Shown here: in pieces, positions 52,236 through 61,353 of the stretch
How positions within the stretch are numbered: position 1 is the stretch's first letter
Layout: each line of letters starts with the position of its first letter
Source of the DNA: Mesorhizobium helmanticense
GTDB lineage: Bacteria; Pseudomonadota; Alphaproteobacteria; Rhizobiales; Rhizobiaceae
Length of the DNA stretch: 64,000 nucleotides
Direction: 5' to 3'
Assembly: GCF_003034915.1 (NCBI RefSeq)
Contig: NZ_PZJX01000026.1
Span: 1 to 64,000 of the forward strand
Position numbers and translations under genes: made by a program
The notes under the pieces: generated by a model
The model's input: the letters and a program-made list of their open reading frames with translations, nothing else
The model's database searches: none
What the model was told of the DNA's origin: nothing

Positions 52236-53120
52236 TTGCGCGAGGTGCTTTGGCTGATGGCCGGTAACAAATTGCTCGATTGGGAAGGTGCCGTAAACTG
52301 GTTGCTCGATCAGCCCGACCAGGCGGAACTCGCCCGCGCGGCTTACTTCGATCAGCCGACTTCCGTGCCGGCCCGCCGATATCATGGAAGCGCCGAGTTT
52401 GCCGAACTGCGCCGCTACTTGCCGAAACAGCCTGGGCGGGCCCTTGATCTCGGCGCGGGTAATGGAATCCTGTCTTTTGCGCTGGCAGTCGATGGATGGC
52501 AGGTCACTGCGGTTGAGCCGGATCCCAGCGCCTTGATCGGAGCTGGCGCGATTCGGGCGCTTGCCAAAGACACCGGCACTGCCATCGATGTCGTCGAGGC
52601 GTTCGGCGAAGCCATTCCGCTTGAAGCCGCAAATTATGATTTGGTGATCGCGCGTCAGGTCTTGCACCATGCCAACGATCTTGGGCAGTTCTGTCGCGAG
52701 ATGGCGCGTCTGGCGCGACCCGGCGGACTTGTCATAACACTTCGCGACCACGTGATTTCCAGCCCGAAGCAATTGCCGGCCTTTCTCGCAAAGCATCCCC
52801 TGCATCATCTCTATGGCGGAGAGAATGCGTTTGAAGCGGGACAGTACAGGGATGCCCTGACGGGCGCGGGCCTGCGGATAAGCAAAGAACTCGGATCGTT
52901 TGCGTCCGTCATCAACTACGATCCGATGCGTCCGGATCAGGTTCGGGCTGCAATCGCCGACCGCGTTGGCAGCAAACTCTCTTTCCTGGGGCCCCCGCTG
53001 CGCGCGGGCCTGTCATTGCTGCCTTTGCAGGCGATCGGCGCTGTTGCAACTCTGTTAGACAAACGCCCCGGTCGCCTGGTGTCATTCATTTGTGAAAAGG
53101 AAGTTCGTGATGCCGGCTAA
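52236..53120 (+). CDS. Class I SAM-dependent methyltransferase
   Basis: 294 residues. The Rossmann SAM site is ALDLGAGNGILSFALAVDG, followed by VTAVEPDPSALIGAGAI and YDLVIARQVLHHANDL, the methyltransferase_11/25 pattern. The start is uncertain: the frame opens at TTG 52236, with ATG 52257 as an alternative, and neither has a strong ribosome site. It is the first of four genes; the second methyltransferase overlaps it by 11 bp. Context with an epimerase and glycosyltransferase suggests O-methylation of a sugar or a lipid-linked intermediate. Confidence 0.85.
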   Translation: MREVLWLMAGNKLLDWEGAVNWLLDQPDQAELARAAYFDQPTSVPARRYHGSAEFAELRRYLPKQPGRALDLGAGNGILSFALAVDGWQVTAVEPDPSALIGAGAIRALAKDTGTAIDVVEAFGEAIPLEAANYDLVIARQVLHHANDLGQFCREMARLARPGGLVITLRDHVISSPKQLPAFLAKHPLHHLYGGENAFEAGQYRDALTGAGLRISKELGSFASVINYDPMRPDQVRAAIADRVGSKLSFLGPPLRAGLSLLPLQAIGAVATLLDKRPGRLVSFICEKEVRDAG

Positions 53121-53892
53121 AGGAGTTGAGGACGCGCGGCCGATAGCCGTCACTGATGCCGCCGCCGATGTCTATTCGGACAGTCAATATCTTGCCAACA
53201 ATCCCGACTGGCATCTGGCCGATACGGCCTGGAAGGCGCGTGAGATCGCCAGTATCCTGGAACGCAACAAGGTTGTCTGGCGCGACGCGGTCGAAGTCGG
53301 CTGCGGCAGTGGCGGCATAGTCGGCAAACTGGCCGCGAGATATCCGGGGCGACCTATTCACGGATACGATATTTCTGACGACGCCGCAAAACTCTGGCCG
53401 ATGCAAAAGGCTTCCGGCGCGATCTTCCACCACGAGGATTTTCTGGCGACCAAGTCGGTGCATGACCTTGTCATGCTGATCGACGTGTTCGAGCATGTCG
53501 AAGACTATATGGGCTTTTTGCGGGCACTGCGCCCGCATGGCCGCTACCATGTTTTTCATATCCCCTTAGACCTTCACGTCCAGGGACTGGTTCGGGGAGC
53601 ATACATGCATGCACGTCAGAAGGTCGGGCACCTCCACTATTTCACGCGTGAGTCAGCGCTCGCGACGCTTGAGGACACAGGCTACACGGTGGTCGACTGG
53701 CATTTTACGGATGTGGCGGGCGAGGCCAATGTCTCCACGCGGGCGCTGCGCACCAAATTGCTCAACCCGGTGCGTAAACTGATAGGCAGCGTTGCCCCCG
53801 GTGCCGGAGCGCTTTTGCTGGGCGGGTTTTCCCTCATGGTGCTTTGTCGACCGCGCGACGATGCACCCGCCCCGACAGCCAGGTCCACCTGA
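53110..53892 (+). CDS. Class I SAM-dependent methyltransferase
   Basis: 260 residues from ATG 53110, with AAAGGAAG upstream; a GTG at 53092 is the longer alternative. The SAM site is AVEVGCGSGGIVGKLAARY, then HDLVMLIDVFEHVEDYMGF. A C-terminal hydrophobic stretch (LIGSVAPGAGALLLGGFSLM) might touch the membrane. Distinct from the previous methyltransferase in sequence, so two different methylation steps are likely. The epimerase gene follows after 27 bp. Confidence 0.87.
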   Translation: MPAKGVEDARPIAVTDAAADVYSDSQYLANNPDWHLADTAWKAREIASILERNKVVWRDAVEVGCGSGGIVGKLAARYPGRPIHGYDISDDAAKLWPMQKASGAIFHHEDFLATKSVHDLVMLIDVFEHVEDYMGFLRALRPHGRYHVFHIPLDLHVQGLVRGAYMHARQKVGHLHYFTRESALATLEDTGYTVVDWHFTDVAGEANVSTRALRTKLLNPVRKLIGSVAPGAGALLLGGFSLMVLCRPRDDAPAPTARST

Positions 53893-53919
53893 ACTCAGAC
53901 AGCCGGAGAGAAAATCCTG

Positions 53920-54870
53920 ATGACGAACCCTCAACGCGTGCTCGTTACGGGCGGAGCCGGATTCATAGGCTGGCGGTGCTCGCGAAATCTCGCCAGCGCC
54001 GGCGCTCGGGTGTTGATCGCCGATAATCTTTCGGTCGGCATGCCGATGCCAAATATCGAGGCATGCGAGACGCGGGAGATCGACATCCGCGACAAGGACG
54101 GGATGATGGAACTGGTTGGTGATTTCAAGCCCGACACCATTGTCCATCTGGCGGCCATTCATCACATCCCGACATGCGAGCGACAGCGCGCCTATGCGCT
54201 GGACGTCAACATCGTCGGCACCGAAAATATTCTGGATGCCGCGGAAAAAGCTGGTGTCGGAACGGTCGTGCTGGCGTCCAGCGGTGCGGTGTATGATTGG
54301 GTCGATGCCCCGCTAGACGAGAATGCAACCAAGACCTGGCCCTGCGACAACTACGCACTGTCCAAGCTGACCAATGAAAGCCAGCTTCGCTTCTGGGCGG
54401 AGAGGACCGGTGGGAGAGGGCGCGTCGCCCGCATATTCAACACCATCGGCCATGACGACCCCAATGCGCATTTGATTCCGGATATCCTGAACCAGCTCTA
54501 CAACGCCAAGGGCCAGGCCAGGATCGCATTGGGCAATCTGAAGCCGCGTCGCGACTATATCCACGCGGAGGATACCGCTTCCGGGGTGGCGGCCTTGGCC
54601 GGCGACATTGGCGAGGCGAATTTCGACGTCATGAATGTCGGTTCAGGCAAGGATGCATCGGTGGAGGAGCTTGTTCGCCTGATCGGAGCGGCGATGAAGG
54701 TCGATATCGAGATCGTCGAGGACAAGGAGCGCGTGCGCAGGGTCGACCGCGCAACGCAACTGGCCAAGGTGGACAAGATCGGAAATCGACTTGGCTGGTC
54801 CGCGAAGATCGGACTGCCTGCCGCTGTGACCGATATCGTTGCGCGGTTTCCTTTCAAAAAGGCAGGCTGA
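53920..54870 (+). CDS. NAD-dependent epimerase/dehydratase (nucleotide-sugar)
   Basis: 316 residues of the extended SDR family. VTGGAGFIGWRCSRNLASAG is the NAD site, LAAIHHIPTCERQRAYALDV and SSGAVYDW come next and the catalytic Tyr-Lys pair appears in DNYALSKLTNES. Acts on UDP- or GDP-sugars. Neighbours are methyltransferases and a glycosyltransferase, so it probably makes an unusual sugar for a surface polysaccharide or glycolipid. The exact reaction (4-epimerase, dehydratase or reductase) cannot be told. Confidence 0.9.
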   Translation: MTNPQRVLVTGGAGFIGWRCSRNLASAGARVLIADNLSVGMPMPNIEACETREIDIRDKDGMMELVGDFKPDTIVHLAAIHHIPTCERQRAYALDVNIVGTENILDAAEKAGVGTVVLASSGAVYDWVDAPLDENATKTWPCDNYALSKLTNESQLRFWAERTGGRGRVARIFNTIGHDDPNAHLIPDILNQLYNAKGQARIALGNLKPRRDYIHAEDTASGVAALAGDIGEANFDVMNVGSGKDASVEELVRLIGAAMKVDIEIVEDKERVRRVDRATQLAKVDKIGNRLGWSAKIGLPAAVTDIVARFPFKKAG

Positions 54871-54887
54871 GGCATCGAGGGCTGAAG

Positions 54888-56060
54888 ATGATTACCGCAG
54901 GCTTCACGCTCATCGGCCGAGGCAACTGGTCGGGTGGGGAAACTTATCTGCGCAATATGCTCGGGGTGATCTCGCATGAACTGGCGGGCAAGGTTAAGGC
55001 CAAGCTGTTCCTGACGCCGGCGCAGGCGGAAAAAATCGGCTCTTCCATGAATGCCTTTCTGGCCTCGCCGCCGATTGTCGATGCAAGGGTGGGCGGATTT
55101 GGGCGCGGACGCAGCGTCGTGCGGGCGCTGGCAACCGGCAGCGACGCCGAGGCGGCGACAATCATGCAGGCCGAAGGCGTCGACGTGGTGTTCGAGCCGG
55201 CGCAGTTTTATGGCAATCGGTTTCCGATTCCTGTTGTCTCGTGGATTCCTGATTTCCAGCACCGACGCCTGCCACACCTATTCTCGCGCTCCATGTGGTG
55301 GCGCCGCGACTTGGGATTCCGTCTGCAGACATCGGGCAGGCGCATCATCCTTTTGTCGAGCGATGACGCCAGGCGAGACTGCGAGACGTATTATCCTGCA
55401 GCACGCGGCAAGACGGCCGTGGTCCGGTTTGCGATCGATCTCGATCCGGCCCCGCATGTCGCACGGCAAGCCGATGTGATCGCGCGCTATGAGCTTCCGG
55501 AACGCTATTTCTACCTGCCGAACCAATTCTGGTCGCATAAGAATCATGCGATCGTGATCAAGGCGTTGGCGCACATCGCGGCGAATGGCGGCCTTGAGAA
55601 GGTCGCGCCGGTGATCCTGACAGGACGAACCGACAATCCGTACAATCCCCAACATTTCGAACAACTGATGGCCAGCGCCAGGGAGGCCGGCGTGTCGAGT
55701 CATTTCCGTCACCTGGGCCTTGTGCCTTACGAGGATGTGTTCGGCCTCAACGCCGCTTCCGATGCTCTCATCAATCCTTCGCTGTTCGAAGGCTGGTCAA
55801 CCACGGTCGAGGAGGCCAAGGCGCTCGGCACAAGGATGCTTCTGTCGGATATCGGCCTTCACAGGGAACAGGCGCCTAACGCGACGTTCTTTCCTACCGG
55901 CGATAGCGCGGCGTTAGCGTCCGCCATGCTCACCGTCTCTCAGGGGCCGGCGCTAGTGCGTGAGACGGCCGAAAAGCTTCGCGCCGATCATGCCGCGCGC
56001 CGCCAGATCTATGCGGATGCGCTTCTTGACGCATTTCAGCGCGCCGCTGCGCGTCGCTGA
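54888..56060 (+). CDS. Group 1 (GT4-like) glycosyltransferase
   Basis: 390 residues. The C-terminal domain is typical: LPNQFWSHKNHAIVIKALAH, PVILTGRTDNPYNP, FRHLGLVPYEDVFGLNAASD and INPSLFEGWSTTVEEAKALG, with the E-X7-E-type glutamates that hold the donor sugar. The N-terminal acceptor domain is less conserved (GRGNWSGGETYLRNMLG). Cytoplasmic, no membrane helix. It completes the four-gene sugar cluster. The acceptor and linkage cannot be inferred. Confidence 0.9.
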   Translation: MITAGFTLIGRGNWSGGETYLRNMLGVISHELAGKVKAKLFLTPAQAEKIGSSMNAFLASPPIVDARVGGFGRGRSVVRALATGSDAEAATIMQAEGVDVVFEPAQFYGNRFPIPVVSWIPDFQHRRLPHLFSRSMWWRRDLGFRLQTSGRRIILLSSDDARRDCETYYPAARGKTAVVRFAIDLDPAPHVARQADVIARYELPERYFYLPNQFWSHKNHAIVIKALAHIAANGGLEKVAPVILTGRTDNPYNPQHFEQLMASAREAGVSSHFRHLGLVPYEDVFGLNAASDALINPSLFEGWSTTVEEAKALGTRMLLSDIGLHREQAPNATFFPTGDSAALASAMLTVSQGPALVRETAEKLRADHAARRQIYADALLDAFQRAAARR

Positions 56061-56128
56061 TTGCCCTCGGTCATGATCTAACCGTCCAGGCCCCTGCCGA
56101 CAGTCGCTTTTCACGGCTATAGTTGGAT

Positions 56129-57679
56129 ATGGTCCTTTTCGAGCTCACCCTTGTTCTCCTGCTCATCGCCGTCGCGCTGACGGGACTGTCGCGGCGTCTG
56201 GAGATTCCCTATCCCTCCCTGCTGGCCTTGGCTGGGGTCGGGATTGCCTTCGTGCCTGGTGCGCCGACGATCGAGATCGACCCGGAACTGGCGCTTGCCC
56301 TGTTCATCGCGCCGGTGCTTCTGGATGCTGCATATGACACCTCGTTGCGCGACCTGAAGCGCTACCGGCTGTCGCTGGCGCTGCTGGCGCTTGGCGCCGT
56401 TGTCTTCACCACTGCGGTCGTTGCGGTCGTTGGCTGGAAGATGGCCGGTCTACCGATCGCGGCTGCCATCGCCCTTGGCGCCATCGTGGCGCCGCCGGAT
56501 GCGGTGGCGGCATCTGCTGTGCTCGGGCAATTCAAGGTGCCGCACCGCATCACCGCCATCCTGCAAGGCGAAAGCCTGCTCAACGACGCCACCGCGCTGT
56601 TGATCTACCGGATCGCGGTGACAGCAGCGCTCGGCCCGATTCTGTTGAGCAGCGCTGTACCAACGATCCTGCTGTCGACGATCGGCAGCCTTGCTGCCGG
56701 TTATGTGCTTGGACGGCTCTCGCTGCTGACGCTCACTCGTATCGAGGATGCGGCCAGCAGCACGGTGGTGCAATTCGCCGGAACATTCGGGGTCTGGATC
56801 CTGGCTGACAGGCTCGGCCTTTCCGCCATCATCACCATCGTCGTCTATGCCATGACGATCGCGCGCACAGCACCGCGCCTGATGTCGGCCAGAAGACGGG
56901 TCAGCACCTATTCGGTCTGGGAGTCGGCGGTGTTCGTGCTCAACGTGCTGGCCTTCGTGCTGATGGGCCTGCAGGCACGCTCGATCCTCGGCAGGCTCTC
57001 CGGCGAAGGGCAGGGCGAGGCCTTTGTCTTTGCTGCAACGGTGCTGGTGGTGGTCGTCGTGGCGCGCCTCGTCTGGGTGACGAGTTACGTTGCGATCATA
57101 AGATGGTTTGCCCGCTTTGACGGCGAAGACAAAAGGCGGGATTTGCCGACGTTTGGCGGCGCCATGCTTGTCGGTTGGTGCGGCATGCGGGGGCTGGTGA
57201 CGCTGGTGGTGGCCATTGCCCTGCCGGCGGACTTCCCCGGCCGCGATCCGATCGTGCTTGCCGCCTTCGCGGTGGTTCTGGGCACGCTGGTGCTGCAAGG
57301 GATGACACTGAAGCCGCTGCTGCGCTGGCTCAACTTCGATCCGGACACGACAGTCGATCGCGAAGTGGCGCAAGCGCGCGTTGTCATCATGGAGGCGGCC
57401 CTCAAAGTGTTGAGCGGCAAGACGTCGAATGCGGCTGCCGCCGTGCGCGAGCAATATACGGCCCAACGCGCGATTGCCGAAAACCCTGAGAACGCGCAGG
57501 CGGCAACGGAGTACGACCGGCTGCGCCTCTATGCCATCAACAGCCAGCGCGACGCCCTGGAGGAACTGCGCCGCAACGGGACGATCGGCGACGAGGCCTA
57601 TCACCGGTTGGAGGAAGAGATCGACTGGTCGGAACTGGCGGCTTCGCCGGCGGGGCGGTTCCAGCCGCTGACGACTTAA
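56129..57679 (+). CDS. CPA1-type Na+/H+ antiporter
   Basis: 516 residues, about 12 membrane helices in the first 400, then a cytoplasmic tail of about 110. GAIVAPPDAVAASAVL is the conserved Asp-bearing helix and GESLLNDATALLIYRIA the ND motif of the NhaP/NHE branch. The tail contains VREQYTAQRAIAENPENAQ, mostly helical. The start at ATG 56129 was preferred to TTG 56123. Exchanges Na+ or K+ for protons, pH and salt homeostasis. Confidence 0.9.
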   Translation: MVLFELTLVLLLIAVALTGLSRRLEIPYPSLLALAGVGIAFVPGAPTIEIDPELALALFIAPVLLDAAYDTSLRDLKRYRLSLALLALGAVVFTTAVVAVVGWKMAGLPIAAAIALGAIVAPPDAVAASAVLGQFKVPHRITAILQGESLLNDATALLIYRIAVTAALGPILLSSAVPTILLSTIGSLAAGYVLGRLSLLTLTRIEDAASSTVVQFAGTFGVWILADRLGLSAIITIVVYAMTIARTAPRLMSARRRVSTYSVWESAVFVLNVLAFVLMGLQARSILGRLSGEGQGEAFVFAATVLVVVVVARLVWVTSYVAIIRWFARFDGEDKRRDLPTFGGAMLVGWCGMRGLVTLVVAIALPADFPGRDPIVLAAFAVVLGTLVLQGMTLKPLLRWLNFDPDTTVDREVAQARVVIMEAALKVLSGKTSNAAAAVREQYTAQRAIAENPENAQAATEYDRLRLYAINSQRDALEELRRNGTIGDEAYHRLEEEIDWSELAASPAGRFQPLTT

Positions 57680-57782
57680 AGCGCAGACAATCCGCCTCTT
57701 GGCCCAGCCCGCCATTTGCCCGGTGCATTGCGTCGTTATCGCCTAACCGCTACAGCCATCAGGAAATTGAGCCGGGTAAGCA

Positions 57783-58694
57783 ATGAAGCTGGTCAGCTAC
57801 AACATCCAGTACGGGTTCGGCAGCGATGGGCGCTATGACCTCGCGCGCTGTGCCAAGGTGGTTGCCGGCGCCGACATCATCGCGCTGCAGGAGGTTGAAC
57901 GACACTGGCTGCGCACAAATGAAGACGACCAGCCGGCGCTTCTTTGCCAACTGCTGCCCGGCTACCACTGGGTCTATGGGCCGGGCTTCGACATGGATGC
58001 CAGCGAACAGCGTGATGGCCGCATCGTCAACCGGCGGCGGCAATTCGGCACGATGATCCTGTCGAAGCTGCCGATCGCCTGGTCGCGCCTGCATACGTTG
58101 CCCATGCGCCGCACGCTGCGTCCGCTCAACACCCGCAACGCCGCGCTTGAATGCATGATCCGCACGCCGGCCGGCCCTGTACGTTTCTTCTCGCTGCATC
58201 TGGCGCATATCGCCGCCGAGGAGCGGCTGGAGCAGATCGACTATCTGCTTGCCGAGCATCGCCGGTCGTCGCTTGAAGGTGGACCGTGGAGCGGTGTCGA
58301 CGACGAGCCCGCGCGCAACTGGAGCAATGGCGAACCGGCGCCGGAAAACCCGCTGGCGGCGATCTGGATGGGCGACTTCAACATGGAGCCGGACAGCGCC
58401 GAATACCGGCGCATCGCCGGCGGTACGCCATACCACCGAGGCGCGGCCTACCTCGACGGCTTCGTCGATGCCGCCGCCGTCGCCCGGGAGCCGGCGGCGG
58501 ACTTCCATACCCATGAGAAGATCATCGAAGGCAAGTTGGCAAAGCGCCGGCTCGACCATTGCTTCGTCGGCGGCATGTTTGCTGGACGCGTGCGCTCGGT
58601 CAGTGCCGATATCGGTGAAATCGTCTCGGACCATTTTCCGCTGCGGATCGACATCGACTTGGAAACGCCGCTCGCATTGCCTGGCGGCGGATGA
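57783..58694 (+). CDS. Endonuclease/exonuclease/phosphatase (EEP) family hydrolase
   Basis: 303 residues. MKLVSYNIQYGFGSDGRYD, IIALQEVE, IWMGDFNMEPDS, RRLDHCFVGG and the terminal SDHFPLRIDI supply the Asn, Glu, Asp-X-Asn and Ser-Asp-His residues of the metal-dependent EEP fold. Members hydrolyse phosphodiesters or phosphate esters (nucleic acid, phospholipid, inositol phosphates), so the substrate is open. No signal peptide. The EamA gene begins 7 bp after its stop and is probably co-transcribed. Confidence 0.87.
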   Translation: MKLVSYNIQYGFGSDGRYDLARCAKVVAGADIIALQEVERHWLRTNEDDQPALLCQLLPGYHWVYGPGFDMDASEQRDGRIVNRRRQFGTMILSKLPIAWSRLHTLPMRRTLRPLNTRNAALECMIRTPAGPVRFFSLHLAHIAAEERLEQIDYLLAEHRRSSLEGGPWSGVDDEPARNWSNGEPAPENPLAAIWMGDFNMEPDSAEYRRIAGGTPYHRGAAYLDGFVDAAAVAREPAADFHTHEKIIEGKLAKRRLDHCFVGGMFAGRVRSVSADIGEIVSDHFPLRIDIDLETPLALPGGG

Positions 58695-58701
58695 GCTTGA
58701 A

Positions 58702-59547
58702 ATGACGCTTTTCGTCTTCCTCGCGGTGCTCGCCGCCGCAGCCATGCACGCGATCTGGAACGCGCTGGTCAAGGTCCATCTCGACCGCTTCCTGTCGATC
58801 ACGCTGATGACGCTCGGCATGGGCGCGGCGGCGCTGGTGGCATTGCCCTTTGTCGAGGTGCCGCAAGCACAGGTGTGGCCATATATCATCGCCTCGGTGA
58901 TCTTCCACATGGGCTACAGGACGTTCCTGATCGGCGCCTACAAGGCCGGCGATTTCGCCCAGACCTATCCGCTGGCGCGCGGTACCGCGCCGCTGCTGAC
59001 GGCTCTCGGCGGCATTGTGGTCGTTGCCGAGCTTCCGGCGCCGCTGGCCATTCTCGGCATTGTTCTTCTGTCGGCCGGCACACTGGTGCTGTCGTTTCGC
59101 GGCGGCGCGCATCTGGAGCGGCTGAACCTGCGCGCCGTCGGCTTTGCGCTGGGGACATCGATCTTCATCGCCAGTTATACACTGTCCGACGGCAGCGGCG
59201 CGCGGCTGGCAGCGACGGCCTCGAGCTATGCGGCATGGCTGTTCGTCTGCGATGCGCTGGGGGCGCTGGTGCTGTGTGTCATCTTCCGCGGGCCGCAGGC
59301 GCTGCCGGTGCTGGCGCGCGACTGGAAGGCGGGAGCGTATACCGGCGTGCTCAGCGGCGCTGCCTACTGGATCGTGATGTGGGCGATGACCAAGGCGCCG
59401 ATCGCCTCGGTGGCCTCGCTGCGCGAGACATCGATCCTGTTCGCCATGATGATCTCGGTGTTCGCGCTTGGCGAGAAGATGACGGCATGGCGTGGCGCGG
59501 CCGTACTCAGCATCGTTGCCGGCGTCGTGGCGCTCAGGCTTGGCTGA
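58702..59547 (+). CDS. EamA/DMT-family transporter
   Basis: 281 residues with ten membrane helices in two repeats, beginning MTLFVFLAVLAAAAMHAIWN. Conserved AIWNALVK and the second-half copy (GVLSGAAYWIVMWAMTKAP, SLRETSILFAMMISV) fit the EamA pattern. A drug/metabolite transporter with unknown substrate. Start ATG 58702 is 7 bp after the EEP stop; a frame opening at 58249 is a shadow of that gene. A repeat element begins right after the stop. Confidence 0.9.
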   Translation: MTLFVFLAVLAAAAMHAIWNALVKVHLDRFLSITLMTLGMGAAALVALPFVEVPQAQVWPYIIASVIFHMGYRTFLIGAYKAGDFAQTYPLARGTAPLLTALGGIVVVAELPAPLAILGIVLLSAGTLVLSFRGGAHLERLNLRAVGFALGTSIFIASYTLSDGSGARLAATASSYAAWLFVCDALGALVLCVIFRGPQALPVLARDWKAGAYTGVLSGAAYWIVMWAMTKAPIASVASLRETSILFAMMISVFALGEKMTAWRGAAVLSIVAGVVALRLG

Positions 59548-59591
59548 GCATGATCCCGAAAAGTTGCAGACTTTTCGGAAAAAGATCATGC
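59548..59591. repeat. Palindromic element at a convergent gene end
   Basis: GCATGATC (59548-59555) with GATCATGC (59584-59591), enclosing CCGAAAAGT (59556-59564) with ACTTTTCGG (59570-59578). It is the first module of the same element class as 22734-22832 and 61261-61353. It starts on the base after the EamA stop and probably serves as a terminator for both converging genes. Confidence 0.8.
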
Positions 59592-59611
59592 GTAAAAAAG
59601 CCGCCAATACT

Positions 59612-60829
59612 TCAGCCGAGCACCGTCATCACCTGGCCGCGCCTTTCCGGGCTGAAGCGGATGACGACGATGATGCAGACGGCGACCACGCCGGCAAAAA
59701 GGGCCAACGCGTATCCGTAGCTGCTGCCGGGGCTCTCGGCGATGCCCGCCTGATACGGACCGCCATAGGACGCCGCAAGGTTGCCGGCCTGGTAGATGAA
59801 GCCGGGCAAGGTCGCACGCACGGCGCCGGGCGAAAGCTCGTTGAGATGGACCGGGATGACGCCCCAGGCGCCCTGGACCGCGACCTGCATGACAAAGGCG
59901 CCGATGGCCAGCATGAAGGGGGTGGTGCTGTAAGCCCACAATGGAATCGACGGCAAGGCGATCAGGCAAGCGATGGTGATCGCATTGACGCGGCCGATCT
60001 TCTCGGAAAGCGCGCCGAACGCCAGGCCGCCGACGATGGCGCCGATGTTGGCGACGATGGTGATCCAGCTCACCGTATGGGGATCGAAGCCGTGCTGCTT
60101 CTTCAGGAAGGTTGGATAGAGATCCTGCGTGCCATGGCTGAAGAAATTGAAGAACATCATCAGCACGACGGCATAGAGGGCGACGCCCCAGTGCTTCTGC
60201 AGCGTTTCGAGGAGCCCTGGTCTGGCCGCCTTCCGGGCATCGACGAATGCCGGCGATTCCGGCACATGCGAGCGGATGAACAGGACGATCAGAGCCGGCA
60301 CGAAGCTGAGCAGGAACATGGCGCGCCAGCCGATCGTGTAGCCAGCGATCGTGTGCTGATAGAGCAGCCCGTAGACCACTGCCGCCAGCAGGTAGCCGGC
60401 CGGGTAGCCGCATTGCAGGATCCCCGAAACCATGCCGCGCGCGCTGGGCGGGATGGATTCCATGGCCAGCGAGCTGCCAAGCCCCCACTCACCGCCCATG
60501 GCGATGCCGAACAAGGCGCGCAGCGCCAGGAAGATGCCGAGATTGGGCGAGAAAGCGGCCAGCGCGCCGATCACCGAATAGCTGACGATGTTGAGCATGA
60601 GGATGGGCTTGCGCCCATATTTGTCGGCAAGCATGCCGAAGAAGAATGCGCCGATGAAGCGGGTCGCCAGGGTCAGGAACAGCGCCTTGGAGACCGCCGG
60701 TACGTCGGTCCGAAATTCAGCTGCAATATCGGTGAGCAGGAATGTCAGAAGGAAGAAATCGAAGGCGTCGAGCGTCCAGCCCAGAAACGACGCCAGGACG
60801 GTTTTCTTCTGCTGAGAATTGAGGTTCAA
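59612..60829 (-). CDS. MFS carrier of the sialate:H+ symporter (SHS) family
   Basis: 405 residues, about 12 helices. SFLGWTLDAFDFFLLTFLLT at helix 1, GMLADKYGRKPILMLNIVSY between helices 2 and 3, GIAMGGEWGLGSSLAMESIP and FNFFSHGTQDLYPTFLKKQHG are typical of the SHS branch (lactate, pyruvate and sialate symporters). It is thus a likely monocarboxylate or acidic-sugar uptake system. Single gene, facing EamA. Confidence 0.9.
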   Translation of the reverse strand: MNLNSQQKKTVLASFLGWTLDAFDFFLLTFLLTDIAAEFRTDVPAVSKALFLTLATRFIGAFFFGMLADKYGRKPILMLNIVSYSVIGALAAFSPNLGIFLALRALFGIAMGGEWGLGSSLAMESIPPSARGMVSGILQCGYPAGYLLAAVVYGLLYQHTIAGYTIGWRAMFLLSFVPALIVLFIRSHVPESPAFVDARKAARPGLLETLQKHWGVALYAVVLMMFFNFFSHGTQDLYPTFLKKQHGFDPHTVSWITIVANIGAIVGGLAFGALSEKIGRVNAITIACLIALPSIPLWAYSTTPFMLAIGAFVMQVAVQGAWGVIPVHLNELSPGAVRATLPGFIYQAGNLAASYGGPYQAGIAESPGSSYGYALALFAGVVAVCIIVVIRFSPERRGQVMTVLG

Positions 60830-60919
60830 GGCGTTGCTCCTTTGCCACCCGGAGGCACGATATGTCGCCCGGTTCGCAAAAGAGAACGGCCTGTCAGCCG
60901 GTTTTCGATAAACCGGCGG

Positions 60920-61237
60920 TCACTTTTCCGTAAGATCGAGATCGAACACCATCAGCCCATCGGTGCCGCCTTCGAGCGCCGCGACCAGTCGTGCGCCGGC
61001 CCGCTGATGCGCTTCGTGCACGAGATAGGCATCGCGTGCCGCGCTGTCGCGAAAGTCGATGGTGAAGCCGTGGCCGAAGCCGCGTGCGAACGGCTCGGGG
61101 CTGACATTGGCGCTGAACTCGACCTCGGCCATGCCTGAGATCACCGAGCGCAGTGCTTCGAGGTCGGCATGGATCGCCGCGCGCTCGGCGTCGGGAACGT
61201 CGTTGCGGAATCTGACGAAGACACAATGCCTGATCAT
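60920..61237 (-). CDS. Dabb-family (stress-responsive alpha-beta barrel) protein
   Basis: 105 residues. MIRHCVFVRFRNDVPDAER at the start and FRDSAARDAYLVHEAHQR are the Dabb pattern, a dimeric alpha/beta barrel with an exposed cavity. Function not established; some homologues are monooxygenases or lyases. It lies upstream of the MFS gene on the same strand with a 90-bp gap and downstream of the GMC pseudogene. Confidence 0.9.
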   Translation of the reverse strand: MIRHCVFVRFRNDVPDAERAAIHADLEALRSVISGMAEVEFSANVSPEPFARGFGHGFTIDFRDSAARDAYLVHEAHQRAGARLVAALEGGTDGLMVFDLDLTEK

Positions 61238-61260
61238 TTTTCTACTCCCTACACTGCGCA

Positions 61261-61353
61261 GCGCATGACCCTGAAAACCGGAATCGGTTTTCGGAAAGGA
61301 TCATGCGCAAAATCAAAGTGCTACAGCGTCGTTTGCGCGTCCATAGGACGCGC
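61261..61353. repeat. Mosaic palindromic element reaching into the GMC gene
   Basis: GCGCATGA (61261-61268) with TCATGCGC (61301-61308), inside it GAAAACCG (61273-61280) with CGGTTTTC (61285-61292), then GCGCGTCC (61335-61342) with GGACGCGC (61346-61353). It shares the run GGATCATGCGCAAAATCAAA with the element at 22734. Its right part codes for the last residues and stop of the GMC gene. Confidence 0.85.

Noticed and set aside
51924..52808. 294-codon antisense frame in the gap before the sugar cluster
   Set aside because: Overlaps the first methyltransferase, whose SAM motifs are clear; the antisense product has no recognisable fold.
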